DNA of 9,078 bases from Planctomycetaceae bacterium. GTDB taxonomy: Bacteria > Planctomycetota > Planctomycetia > Planctomycetales > Planctomycetaceae. The notes beneath the pieces were generated by a model. That model had not been told where the DNA came from. It worked only from the letters and a program-made list of their open reading frames with translations, and ran no database searches. This document shows, piece after piece, positions 1 through 6,100 of the stretch (positions are counted from its first letter, which is position 1; every line of letters begins with the position of its first letter). Made by a program: the position numbers and the translations under genes. The DNA is taken from NCBI GenBank assembly GCA_020426065.1, contig JAGQQT010000134.1, positions 1-9,078 on the forward strand, given 5' to 3'.

Positions 1-1378
1 GGTGCTTTTGTTCGAGCGGAGTGAGGGGGCGACCATCATTGCTAATGGTCAACTGCAGAGACTCTGTATTGTTATCAATCCGTTCAAGCATGACTTGAAT
101 CTGACTGGCACCAGTAGATTGATGCCAGGCGTTGCGGAGGATTTCGGCCAGAACGATGCGAAACTGGATCGGATCCGCATTCAGTTCTCGTGAGGACTCC
201 GGCAGAGAGAGTATAAACTCAGGTTTCTGGTCCCGTTGCTGCTCCAGCATCAATGTTTTTTGTTGAGCAACAACTTCTTTCACTGCAGCGACAGGATCAA
301 ATCGCTCCAGCTCAGGCTGCGGAGGATTGGCAAACGTCATCAGATCGCCAATCATATCCCGGATCCGCAGCGCCTGTCCGACGATTGCCGCCAGTGACTG
401 TCGCTTGACCAGGTCCTCTTCCTGCTGCAAAAGCATTCCTGCCCGGCCGGCAATCACAGCCAGAGGATTATTGATTTCATGGGCCACACCGGACGCCAGA
501 AAACCGACACTCGCCAGCCGCTCTGATCGAATCAGCGCAGTGGTTTTCTCCCGGACTTTTCGATCGAGATCCTGATTGATCTCGTAGAACTGGCTGGTCA
601 CCAAGTTGAATACGTCCGCCAGTTCGTTCATTTCATCCCGGGTATTCAGCTGAGCCCGATACTGGAAATCGCCATTGGCGACCCGTTTGGCAGCTTTGTG
701 CAATTCCCGGATTGGTTCAAAGATCCAGTGGTTACTGCTGCCCATCACTCCCAGAAAGAGCAGAAACGCCAGCACTCCAGAAATGATGACAATCTGCAGG
801 CAGGTGGCCAGATTCTTCTCTGCTGCGGAGAGACGCGGCAGAAACACGTCAAAGGGATCTGGAATGGTATTGATGAAACTGTGCAGTGCTGACAGTTGCT
901 GCAGATAAACCGCAACATCCTCAGCCCGTGTTTTGGGATCGATCAGCCGACCGCCCTCGTGTTCTTTTTCCAGAAACGCAATCGTATCAATGATCCTGCG
1001 TTTCAACAGAGTGTAGTCATCCGCGTTGATCGAGGACTGATTCGGCAGGTGATCCAGTTGAGTCAGAAATTTGCGAATAGAATCCTGACTGCGGCGCAAA
1101 GCAATACCAAACTGGTGATGCTGAAAGGCGGCGAATGTCTCCAGATCAGTCTTGCCTCGATAACCCGGCTGCTGCATCAAAGGAACAAATAGCACATCGA
1201 TCGCTGCAACCAGATCTGACTTGCGCGGGGCGTCTTTGATACTGAATTCCAGGTCAGTAACGACATCGCGGTAAGATGCCAGCCCGACGATAGAAGCGGC
1301 GGTTGTCATCAGCAGCATCAGAAACACTAACGCAAACTGAAAAAACAACTTACGTCGAATAGAACATGTCAGAAACAC
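1..1378 (-). CDS. Sensor histidine kinase, HAMP type, C-terminus cut by window edge
   Basis: Inner-membrane sensor kinase expected to autophosphorylate on a histidine and pass phosphate to a response regulator not present here. The reading frame is open from 1378 to the left edge (459 codons). Visible in order: membrane helix at about residues 11-35; an extracytoplasmic, mostly helical sensor region at about 36-192; a second membrane helix at 195-214; a HAMP linker at about 215-268 (EPIRELHKAAKRVANGDF); the HisKA H-box GVAHEINNPLAVIAGRA with phospho-acceptor His300; then the HATPase N-box EILRNA with Asn416 and the start of the G1 box (SNDGRP) just before the edge. The GTG start at 1378 is chosen because GGGAGGGA lies just upstream and no in-frame ATG lies between it and the upstream stop. 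It follows two SPFH genes on the same strand after 164 bases and may be partly co-transcribed. The ligand and partner are unknown. Confidence 0.92.
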   Translation of the reverse strand, partial: MFLTCSIRRKLFFQFALVFLMLLMTTAASIVGLASYRDVVTDLEFSIKDAPRKSDLVAAIDVLFVPLMQQPGYRGKTDLETFAAFQHHQFGIALRRSQDSIRKFLTQLDHLPNQSSINADDYTLLKRRIIDTIAFLEKEHEGGRLIDPKTRAEDVAVYLQQLSALHSFINTIPDPFDVFLPRLSAAEKNLATCLQIVIISGVLAFLLFLGVMGSSNHWIFEPIRELHKAAKRVANGDFQYRAQLNTRDEMNELADVFNLVTSQFYEINQDLDRKVREKTTALIRSERLASVGFLASGVAHEINNPLAVIAGRAGMLLQQEEDLVKRQSLAAIVGQALRIRDMIGDLMTFANPPQPELERFDPVAAVKEVVAQQKTLMLEQQRDQKPEFILSLPESSRELNADPIQFRIVLAEILRNAWHQSTGASQIQVMLERIDNNTESLQLTISNDGRPLTPLEQKH

Positions 1379-1382
1379 ACCG

Positions 1383-1390
1383 TCCCTCCC
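1383..1390 (-). promoter_or_regulatory. Ribosome binding site of the histidine kinase
   Basis: On the minus strand GGGAGGGA is followed by four bases and then GTG at 1378; the GGAGG core ends six bases before the GTG. It is the strongest Shine-Dalgarno match in the neighbourhood and fixes the start on a non-ATG codon. The next in-frame ATG would delete most of the first membrane helix. Confidence 0.7.
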
Positions 1391-1497
1391 TGTGCGGCGG
1401 CAACAAACTTCGCTGGGCGAAGTGTAACACAGGTCCGCCGAATCAGGAAGTTGACTTCACTTGGAATGCAGAGGGGAGCCGATTCCTCAATGAGGAG

Positions 1498-1534
1498 GCC
1501 GCGGGCGTTAGGCAACTGCAGAAACGCCCGCGGC
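1498..1534 (-). terminator. GC-rich hairpin after SPFH gene B, possible terminator or mRNA 3' stabiliser
   Basis: GCCGCGGGCGTT (1498-1509) is a perfect 12-base inverted partner of AACGCCCGCGGC (1523-1534), with a 13-base loop. It begins eight bases after the stop codon of the SPFH gene B, the usual place for a terminator. On the minus strand no T-run follows, so a classical intrinsic terminator is not proven. It could give partial termination between the SPFH pair and the histidine kinase, or protect the 3' end of the SPFH transcript. A second small inverted repeat, CCTCA-A-TGAGG (about 1484-1494), lies just beyond it. Confidence 0.5.
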
Positions 1535-1542
1535 AAAGTGCC

Positions 1543-3195
1543 TCATTTTCCGTTTTTCTGGCTCTGTTGAGCCTGTTTCCCCAGCATGGTTTCTGAGAAT
1601 CCTCGCAGGTCGGTCCAGAAGGTTCCATCCCCGGCGAAGATCAGGTTCAGTTCGATATTTTCAGGGAGTTCGCTGGCAAAAACCCACATATTGTAGGCTT
1701 CACCTGAACCGAATGAGTCGACGGCCAGTTTAAATTTTTCAGCCTTGGCCTCTTCCTGAACTTTTGTTGCCTCCGCATTGGCCTGGCCCAGAAGAACGGT
1801 AGCCTGTGCCTCCAGCAGTGAGATTTCCCGGTCAATAGCAGCCACCATGCGTTGCGTGCCAGCTGCGGTTTCCTGGGCCGTTTTCTGCCCTTCGGCTACA
1901 GCTTTGGCAACCATCTTTTCTGTCTCGACGATCACTTTGGCTGCTTCCAGTTCTACTTTCTGTTCGGCTTCACGCAGGTCCGCTTCGGTCTTGGCCGTCG
2001 TTTGTTCCTGATTTCTGGTCAGGGTCAGTTCGTCCGCCACAAACGCCTGCTGAATCGGCAAGCGGACTTCCCGAGGAATGTAGATGTGACGGACCAGTCC
2101 ATACAGGAGGGTCACATCTTTTTCCAGCAGCACTTCCCGAAACTGATCGGAAGTATCTGTCTGGAATTCCTGACGAGATTCACCCACCAGCAGTTCCACC
2201 GCTCCATATTTGGATCCGATGTTACGGCAGATGGATTCAATCTGAGGAATGACCACTTTGGTTTCGACCGCATCGACATTCCCGAATTTGCGAATCACGT
2301 TCGGAGCCTGTTCTGGAGTAATCCCCCAGATCGCGGTGAAATCCATACTGATTGGGAAACCGTCGTTGGACGGGAAGGTGATCCCGCTGTCATCATTCAC
2401 AATCATCGGCTCGCCAGATTCATCATACTTCAGGTTGCCCATGGGATCAGCCTGTAGATTGGATTTGACGCTCCGTTCCCGGTAGCCGATCTCCACAATG
2501 TCAATCTGCTGTTCACGACCATTGATTGGATAAATGCCCGGAGGAAAGACTTCGTCCTGAATTCCTTTGACAGCCCCGGTTGTAGGGTTATCGGCCAGAT
2601 TGGTAACCACACCAACGTAACCAGTTGGGATTTCGACCCAGCCGGAATATTTGGTTTGTGTATCCGTGCGAACGGCGTTTGTACTTACTTTTTTGAATTC
2701 ATAGGCGTAATCATTGACCCGATAACGCCCCGGCCCGAACACTTTTCGCAGCACACCCTTGAACTCGGTTTCACCCAGATCACCATCAACAAGGAACTCA
2801 CCACCGGGCAGCTGTTTTCCGATCTTCGAAGTTGCGATCGCAATTTCACCGGCTTCTACCACGACGTCTTCAACCAGCTCACGTTCCCAGTAAAAAGGGG
2901 ATTTGAAGTGACGGCCTGGACCCAGCATCTGTTCCATCATTCCTTTTTCCAGTACGTTGCCATTTTCATCCACCTTGGCAAACCCGGTGCGGGATTCCGG
3001 AGTGTTATATCCGGGCAACAGTGGTAGAGGGGGGCCTTTGTATCGCAGACGCAGGCTCCAGCCTTCCGGCACATAAATCCGGTTGATCCCCCATTCCACA
3101 AAAGTCCAGGCACCCAGAAACAGCAGCAGGACAAAGATTCCGGCCACGATGGAGAATTTTCGACTGTTATTGGAGCATGGTTGTTCGCTGCTCAT
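1543..3195 (-). CDS. Membrane-anchored SPFH/band-7 protein B with tandem N-terminal modules
   Basis: Probable scaffold of a membrane-bound oligomer; no enzymatic motif is seen. The 550-residue product has a short polar N-terminus, one membrane helix at about 15-36, three successive modules at about 45-112, 114-190 and 192-242, an SPFH/band-7 domain at about 250-390 (ends IPREVRLPIQQAF), and a long Ala/Glu/Lys-rich helix at about 390-492. A short hydrophobic C-terminal piece (ELPENIELNLIFAGDGTF) follows, as in flotillin-like proteins. Each module ends in a related motif: GPGRHFKSPFYWERELV, GPGRYRVNDYAYEFKKV, PPGIYPINGREQQIDIV. The segment GYVGVVTNLA is nearly identical to one in the upstream paralogue. 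The ATG at 3195 is chosen because GGGA lies six bases before its neighbouring A-run; an in-frame ATG at 3207 would add four residues. It lies 63 bases after gene A, probably the same operon. The family is clear; partner and function are inferred. Confidence 0.92.
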   Translation of the reverse strand: MSSEQPCSNNSRKFSIVAGIFVLLLFLGAWTFVEWGINRIYVPEGWSLRLRYKGPPLPLLPGYNTPESRTGFAKVDENGNVLEKGMMEQMLGPGRHFKSPFYWERELVEDVVVEAGEIAIATSKIGKQLPGGEFLVDGDLGETEFKGVLRKVFGPGRYRVNDYAYEFKKVSTNAVRTDTQTKYSGWVEIPTGYVGVVTNLADNPTTGAVKGIQDEVFPPGIYPINGREQQIDIVEIGYRERSVKSNLQADPMGNLKYDESGEPMIVNDDSGITFPSNDGFPISMDFTAIWGITPEQAPNVIRKFGNVDAVETKVVIPQIESICRNIGSKYGAVELLVGESRQEFQTDTSDQFREVLLEKDVTLLYGLVRHIYIPREVRLPIQQAFVADELTLTRNQEQTTAKTEADLREAEQKVELEAAKVIVETEKMVAKAVAEGQKTAQETAAGTQRMVAAIDREISLLEAQATVLLGQANAEATKVQEEAKAEKFKLAVDSFGSGEAYNMWVFASELPENIELNLIFAGDGTFWTDLRGFSETMLGKQAQQSQKNGK

Positions 3196-3258
3196 GACAT
3201 TTCCCATTCCGGAGAAAGTGTAAAATCTAATCGAGTGACGAATCGGACAAATAGTGCC

Positions 3259-4854
3259 TTATTCAGCTGCAGGTGAAACGACCGGCGGCTCAGTAGTGAC
3301 AGGTTTCTTCGGAGTCACGGTCTGTCCGGGAGCAAACGATTCGAAGATTTTCATGATCGGGCTGTCTTCGGTATTCGCCATAATGCGGCGATAAGCCGGA
3401 GCCAGTTTCTGGTTCAAAACGTATCGGGCAAAAGCAGCTCCATCTCCTTCAAAGGCTTCGACGGAACGTTTCCAGCCCGCTGCTTCCGCTTCGTTGTCAA
3501 ATCGAATCACGTCGGCCTCAGCTTTGCCGCGAGCCTCAATAGCTATGGCTTCATCTTCGGCGGCCTCCAGTTTCAGTTTGGCCACCTCCAGATTTTCATT
3601 GGCCTTGGTGACAGCCACTTCCTGTTCCCGCATTGCTTCCGTGGTGACCTTAACCACTTCTTCTTCAGTGCGGATCAGTTCCTGCTTCCGTTTCACCATC
3701 TCTTTTTCAACGGCGAGTTTCTGCTCGGAAGTCTGCTGCAGGATCTGTTGCTGATACTGCTTTTCTTCCTGCTTCGACAATTCGCGACGTCGTACCGGCT
3801 CAGCAATCTGCTGAGGTGGACTGATATTGGTAATCAGAGCCACCACAATCTCGATTCCGAGTGGCTCGCACTCGGACTTCATGGCGGTTTCAAAATCTTT
3901 CTGGAACTGAATACGGGTTTCCCCGGAGATGAAATCGCGGCCAGATTTTTTCGACCCTTCAACTCGGCAAAAACTGCGGGCAATCGGCATGATCACCTTG
4001 CGAATGATTTCCTCGTCAATGAGTTCACCGTTATCTTCATCGTTGTAGGTCACATAGACCTCGGCCGCCTTTTCAGGCATGACTCGGAACTCAACAATTC
4101 CGTCCAGGCTCACCCAGAATCCGTCTTTGGAAGGAAACCCCATGTCCTTCTTTTCGGCCAGGTTGAAACGCTGGCTGCGGCAATCAACGAGGTTGATCCG
4201 CTCTTCGTAAGGGTTGTAGTAATGTGTTTTGGTCCCCAGGGTTTCTTCCTGTACTCCTCGGGAGCCAGGTGGCACCAGCATCTTATTGGGATCAGCAGGC
4301 ATCGGGCCGGCCAGGTTTGTCACCACGCCCCGGTAACCTGCCGGGATAATGACGGGATCCTTGATTTCCATTTTGAAGAGATAAGGATGAATGGGATAAC
4401 GACCGGCAGTCAGATAGCCTGGAACAACCCCTTTGGTGAGCACGCCTCCCTGCAGCATTTCCCTGGACGGATCAACTTTCGCCAGAAACTCACCGTAGTT
4501 CAGATTGTCTCCGGTCAGTGAGATCAGGATTCCCATTTTTCCCTGAGGGACTTCTTCCTGATCAATCACTTTCCAGTCCCAGTTGTAAGGATCACTCCAG
4601 TGTTTTCCTTCCAGGAGAAATTCCTTCTGAACGCCCTTGTACTCAGCACTGGAAGCAACTTCTTCATTGTTATCCAGGTTCTTGCCTGTCTTCTTGATGA
4701 GGATGGCCATTTTGGCGGTCGGAACATCAATCTGGAAAAACATCAAAGCCAGATAACCGAACAGAAAGGCTCCCATGATCAACATGACCAAGCCACCCGC
4801 TCCGAAGAAAACGGCTTTCAGTGCACGAAGATTTGGGTCATTTTTTCTGGCCAT
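3259..4854 (-). CDS. Membrane-anchored SPFH/band-7 protein A with tandem N-terminal modules
   Basis: Paralogue and likely partner of the following SPFH gene. The 531-residue product has a membrane helix at about 14-40 (hydrophobic, Gly/Leu/Phe-rich) and three tandem modules at about 47-102, 106-172 and 173-229. An SPFH/band-7 domain at about 236-365 (FPSKDGFWVSLDGIVEFRV near its start) is followed by a long charged helix at about 350-460, rich in Glu, Lys and Gln, and a Pro/Thr/Val-rich tail (TVTPKKPVTTEPPVVSPAAE) that looks disordered. Module ends carry GKHWSDPYNWDWKV, AGRYPIHPYLFKMEI and KTHYYNPYEERINLV; module 3 opens with GYRGVVTNLA, shared with gene B. With the N-terminus anchored, the SPFH part would lie on one face of the membrane as in HflK/HflC, but no HflB/FtsH protease gene is adjacent. 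It is the first gene of the minus-strand unit and is transcribed from the divergent region. An in-frame TTG at 4860 touches the ribosome binding site and was not used. Confidence 0.92.
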   Translation of the reverse strand: MARKNDPNLRALKAVFFGAGGLVMLIMGAFLFGYLALMFFQIDVPTAKMAILIKKTGKNLDNNEEVASSAEYKGVQKEFLLEGKHWSDPYNWDWKVIDQEEVPQGKMGILISLTGDNLNYGEFLAKVDPSREMLQGGVLTKGVVPGYLTAGRYPIHPYLFKMEIKDPVIIPAGYRGVVTNLAGPMPADPNKMLVPPGSRGVQEETLGTKTHYYNPYEERINLVDCRSQRFNLAEKKDMGFPSKDGFWVSLDGIVEFRVMPEKAAEVYVTYNDEDNGELIDEEIIRKVIMPIARSFCRVEGSKKSGRDFISGETRIQFQKDFETAMKSECEPLGIEIVVALITNISPPQQIAEPVRRRELSKQEEKQYQQQILQQTSEQKLAVEKEMVKRKQELIRTEEEVVKVTTEAMREQEVAVTKANENLEVAKLKLEAAEDEAIAIEARGKAEADVIRFDNEAEAAGWKRSVEAFEGDGAAFARYVLNQKLAPAYRRIMANTEDSPIMKIFESFAPGQTVTPKKPVTTEPPVVSPAAE

Positions 4855-4860
4855 AACCAA

Positions 4861-4869
4861 TCCTATCCT
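4861..4869 (-). promoter_or_regulatory. Ribosome binding site of SPFH gene A
   Basis: AGGATAGGA on the minus strand ends six bases before ATG at 4854. It abuts the in-frame TTG at 4860, which leaves no spacing for that codon, so it selects the ATG start. Confidence 0.7.
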
Positions 4870-4896
4870 CTGTTCATTACTGATCTTGGGGCGATC

Positions 4897-4913
4897 TGGC
4901 CTTGCTCAGGCCA
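4897..4913. repeat. Inverted repeat TGGCCT-N5-AGGCCA in the leader of SPFH gene A
   Basis: A perfect 6-base inverted repeat with a 5-base centre lies about 43 bases upstream of the ATG of SPFH gene A. It could be an operator half-site pair or a small leader hairpin. A chance origin cannot be excluded for arms this short. Confidence 0.3.
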
Positions 4914-4985
4914 AGTGTTTCGTTTTCTCAACATGGAATGGACCCCGCTCAACCATAACGCAAAAACTGGGCAGGGGTTCATAAA

Positions 4986-4991
4986 AATATA
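4986..4991 (-). promoter_or_regulatory. Possible -10 box for the SPFH operon
   Basis: The minus strand reads TATATT inside an AT-rich run and faces SPFH gene A, about 130 bases upstream of its ATG. The corresponding -35 position (about 5009-5014) reads CAAAAC, a poor match, so this rests mainly on the -10-like hexamer and local AT-richness. Confidence 0.22.
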
Positions 4992-5198
4992 TTTTTCTCA
5001 GATTTCCTGTTTTGACACTCTCCTGAGGCTTCAGGTCCAAAATCGGTATAACCGGCAACTTTGGAAGATCCTCATCAGACATCTCAGAGTATTGACAGTT
5101 TGCATTGTCTACATTCTCCTGATCTCCCAGAACTCCGATTTGAGGGTTGGGGACTCGGAATAGCTTACGCAGTTATTCCAGATTCCACCAGAAACAGC

Positions 5199-5213
5199 AG
5201 ACTCAAGGAGTCT
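5199..5213. repeat. Inverted repeat AGACTC-AAG-GAGTCT upstream of the oxidoreductase-like gene
   Basis: A perfect 6-base inverted repeat with a 3-base loop ends 25 bases before the ATG at 5239 and just before a GGAGG at 5216-5220. In RNA it would form a small hairpin close to the initiation region, so it could affect translation; as DNA it could be an operator. Only the symmetry supports this. Confidence 0.3.
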
Positions 5214-5238
5214 CCGGAGGCAGGTCCCGGAAGACGTG

Positions 5239-6078
5239 ATGAACGGTGAGACGATGAATGCAAAATATGAAATCACAGTATTGGGGACGGACCCGGTAAC
5301 CCGGGAGCTGATTCCCCAGTTGGCGACTCTCTTCTCCCGGATTGCCTGGGTGGCACCTCGGTTTCCACTGGATGTAGCGCCCAGCTGGAACGTCGACCGC
5401 TGGTTAGGGGATCCTGCTTTTGAATCACAGAATCGGATCGCCGTCCAGAATCGCGGTGATGTGAATTATCTCGATACAGAACAGACCATCATTGCTGTTG
5501 GTTGCCAGCAGAGGCAGACCGGCCTGACCAGCACTCCTTCTCCCAGGATCCTGCTGCCGGGTGATCTGAAGAATCATCGTCGTTTTGATTCTCTGGCCAT
5601 CATCGGCTTAGGGGAGACGGGAGCGAGTGTGTGGGAATCTGTGCGTGAGCGCTGTCGTCAACTCCTGTTGATTGACACTTATCAGGGGATCATTACCACA
5701 CGTGAATTCATGCAGCACAGGACTGCTTCTCACACTCTCTATACCAACAATGGTGTGGCAGGTTGTGAAGACCTGGGCAGAGTCATTCGACTCTACCTGG
5801 AAAACGGTCATGTTCTGGATGTGGATTTTGCCGTCAGCTGTCAGGGACGCGTTGGCAGAACCGCTACTCTGCAACTCGCCAATGCAGGTTTGATGGCTGA
5901 TGATGCCGGCAAAATCTGGTGCAACGAGGATTGTGAAACCTGGACAGATTCCATCTATGCCATTGGCGATGTCGTTGGGTTTAGCGGTCAGCCGGATGTT
6001 TCGTCCCCTGTTGACCGCTGTCTGCAGGCCATCTGGAGCAAATCCTTCCAGCAGCAGAAAGAATTTGCATTGGCTTGA
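5239..6078 (+). CDS. Small, degenerate FAD/NAD(P)-linked oxidoreductase-like protein
   Basis: Resembles the pyridine nucleotide-disulphide oxidoreductases (soluble transhydrogenase and dihydrolipoamide dehydrogenase type), but the 279-residue product is far shorter than their roughly 460. It opens with YEITVLGTDP (about 10-19), where the usual FAD-binding GxGxxG is degraded. TIIAVGC (about 83-89) sits where the family has its ATG motif. SLAIIGLGETGASVW (about 118-132) is a good NAD(P)-binding Rossmann turn. DFAVSCQGRVGRT and SIYAIGDVVGF (about 238-248) match the conserved closing FAD motif of the family. The redox-active Cys pair and the C-terminal dimerisation domain are absent, so classical disulphide chemistry is unlikely; a reduced, non-catalytic or otherwise specialised role is inferred. 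Start is uncertain: GGAAG precedes ATG 5239, but GTG 5236 and ATG 5254 are in frame. It is divergent from the SPFH operon and convergent with the kinase-like gene. Confidence 0.78.
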   Translation: MNGETMNAKYEITVLGTDPVTRELIPQLATLFSRIAWVAPRFPLDVAPSWNVDRWLGDPAFESQNRIAVQNRGDVNYLDTEQTIIAVGCQQRQTGLTSTPSPRILLPGDLKNHRRFDSLAIIGLGETGASVWESVRERCRQLLLIDTYQGIITTREFMQHRTASHTLYTNNGVAGCEDLGRVIRLYLENGHVLDVDFAVSCQGRVGRTATLQLANAGLMADDAGKIWCNEDCETWTDSIYAIGDVVGFSGQPDVSSPVDRCLQAIWSKSFQQQKEFALA

Positions 6079-6100
6079 TTTGCCAGGTGTGTGGGCAATC
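6077..6100. terminator. Possible weak bidirectional hairpin between convergent genes
   Basis: GATTTGCC (6077-6084) and GGCAATC (6094-6100) can pair with one bulged base. The element spans the 20-base gap between the two convergent stop codons and overlaps both. No clear T-run follows on either strand, so it is only a candidate shared terminator. Confidence 0.25.

Larger units (their letters stand above)
4855..5238. other. Divergent intergenic region between SPFH gene A and the oxidoreductase-like gene
   Basis: This 384-base stretch lies between two divergently transcribed genes and must hold both promoters. No credible coding sequence was found. It contains an AT-rich patch (about 4981-4997) and several short perfect inverted repeats: TGGCCT-N5-AGGCCA (4897-4913), CCTGA-N4-TCAGG (5022-5035), CGGT-ATA-ACCG (5044-5054) and AGACTC-AAG-GAGTCT (5199-5213). 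Two plus-strand TTGACA hexamers (5012-5017, 5092-5097) look like -35 boxes, but neither has a good -10 box 16-18 bases downstream, so they are not called as promoters. Confidence 0.6.

Noticed and set aside
1366..1596. A plus-strand small gene between the kinase and SPFH gene B
   Set aside because: It overlaps the kinase ribosome binding site, the strong hairpin and the end of SPFH gene B, and its product resembles no known protein.
1852..2457. A 201-codon open frame on the plus strand, antisense to SPFH gene B
   Set aside because: It is opposite a well-supported gene; the Phe- and His-rich product has no recognisable domain and no start signal.
3748..4521. A 257-codon open frame on the plus strand, antisense to SPFH gene A
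   Set aside because: It lies wholly opposite a clearly recognisable SPFH gene, has no family-like motif and no good ribosome binding site, and its composition is that of an antisense shadow.
4897..4913. A sigma-54 promoter reading of the TGGCC...GC element
   Set aside because: Spacing and the second half do not fit the TGGCAC-N5-TTGC pattern; the element is better described as a symmetric inverted repeat.
5012..5097. Two TTGACA hexamers on the plus strand as promoters of the oxidoreductase-like gene
   Set aside because: Positions 16-18 bases downstream of each hold no TATAAT-like sequence; TACATT after the second is only 12 bases away.
5239..6078. A pseudogene of soluble transhydrogenase
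   Set aside because: The frame is intact, late motifs are well kept, and no remnant of the missing domains follows, since the next gene begins within 20 bases; a shortened functional protein fits better, although decay is not excluded.
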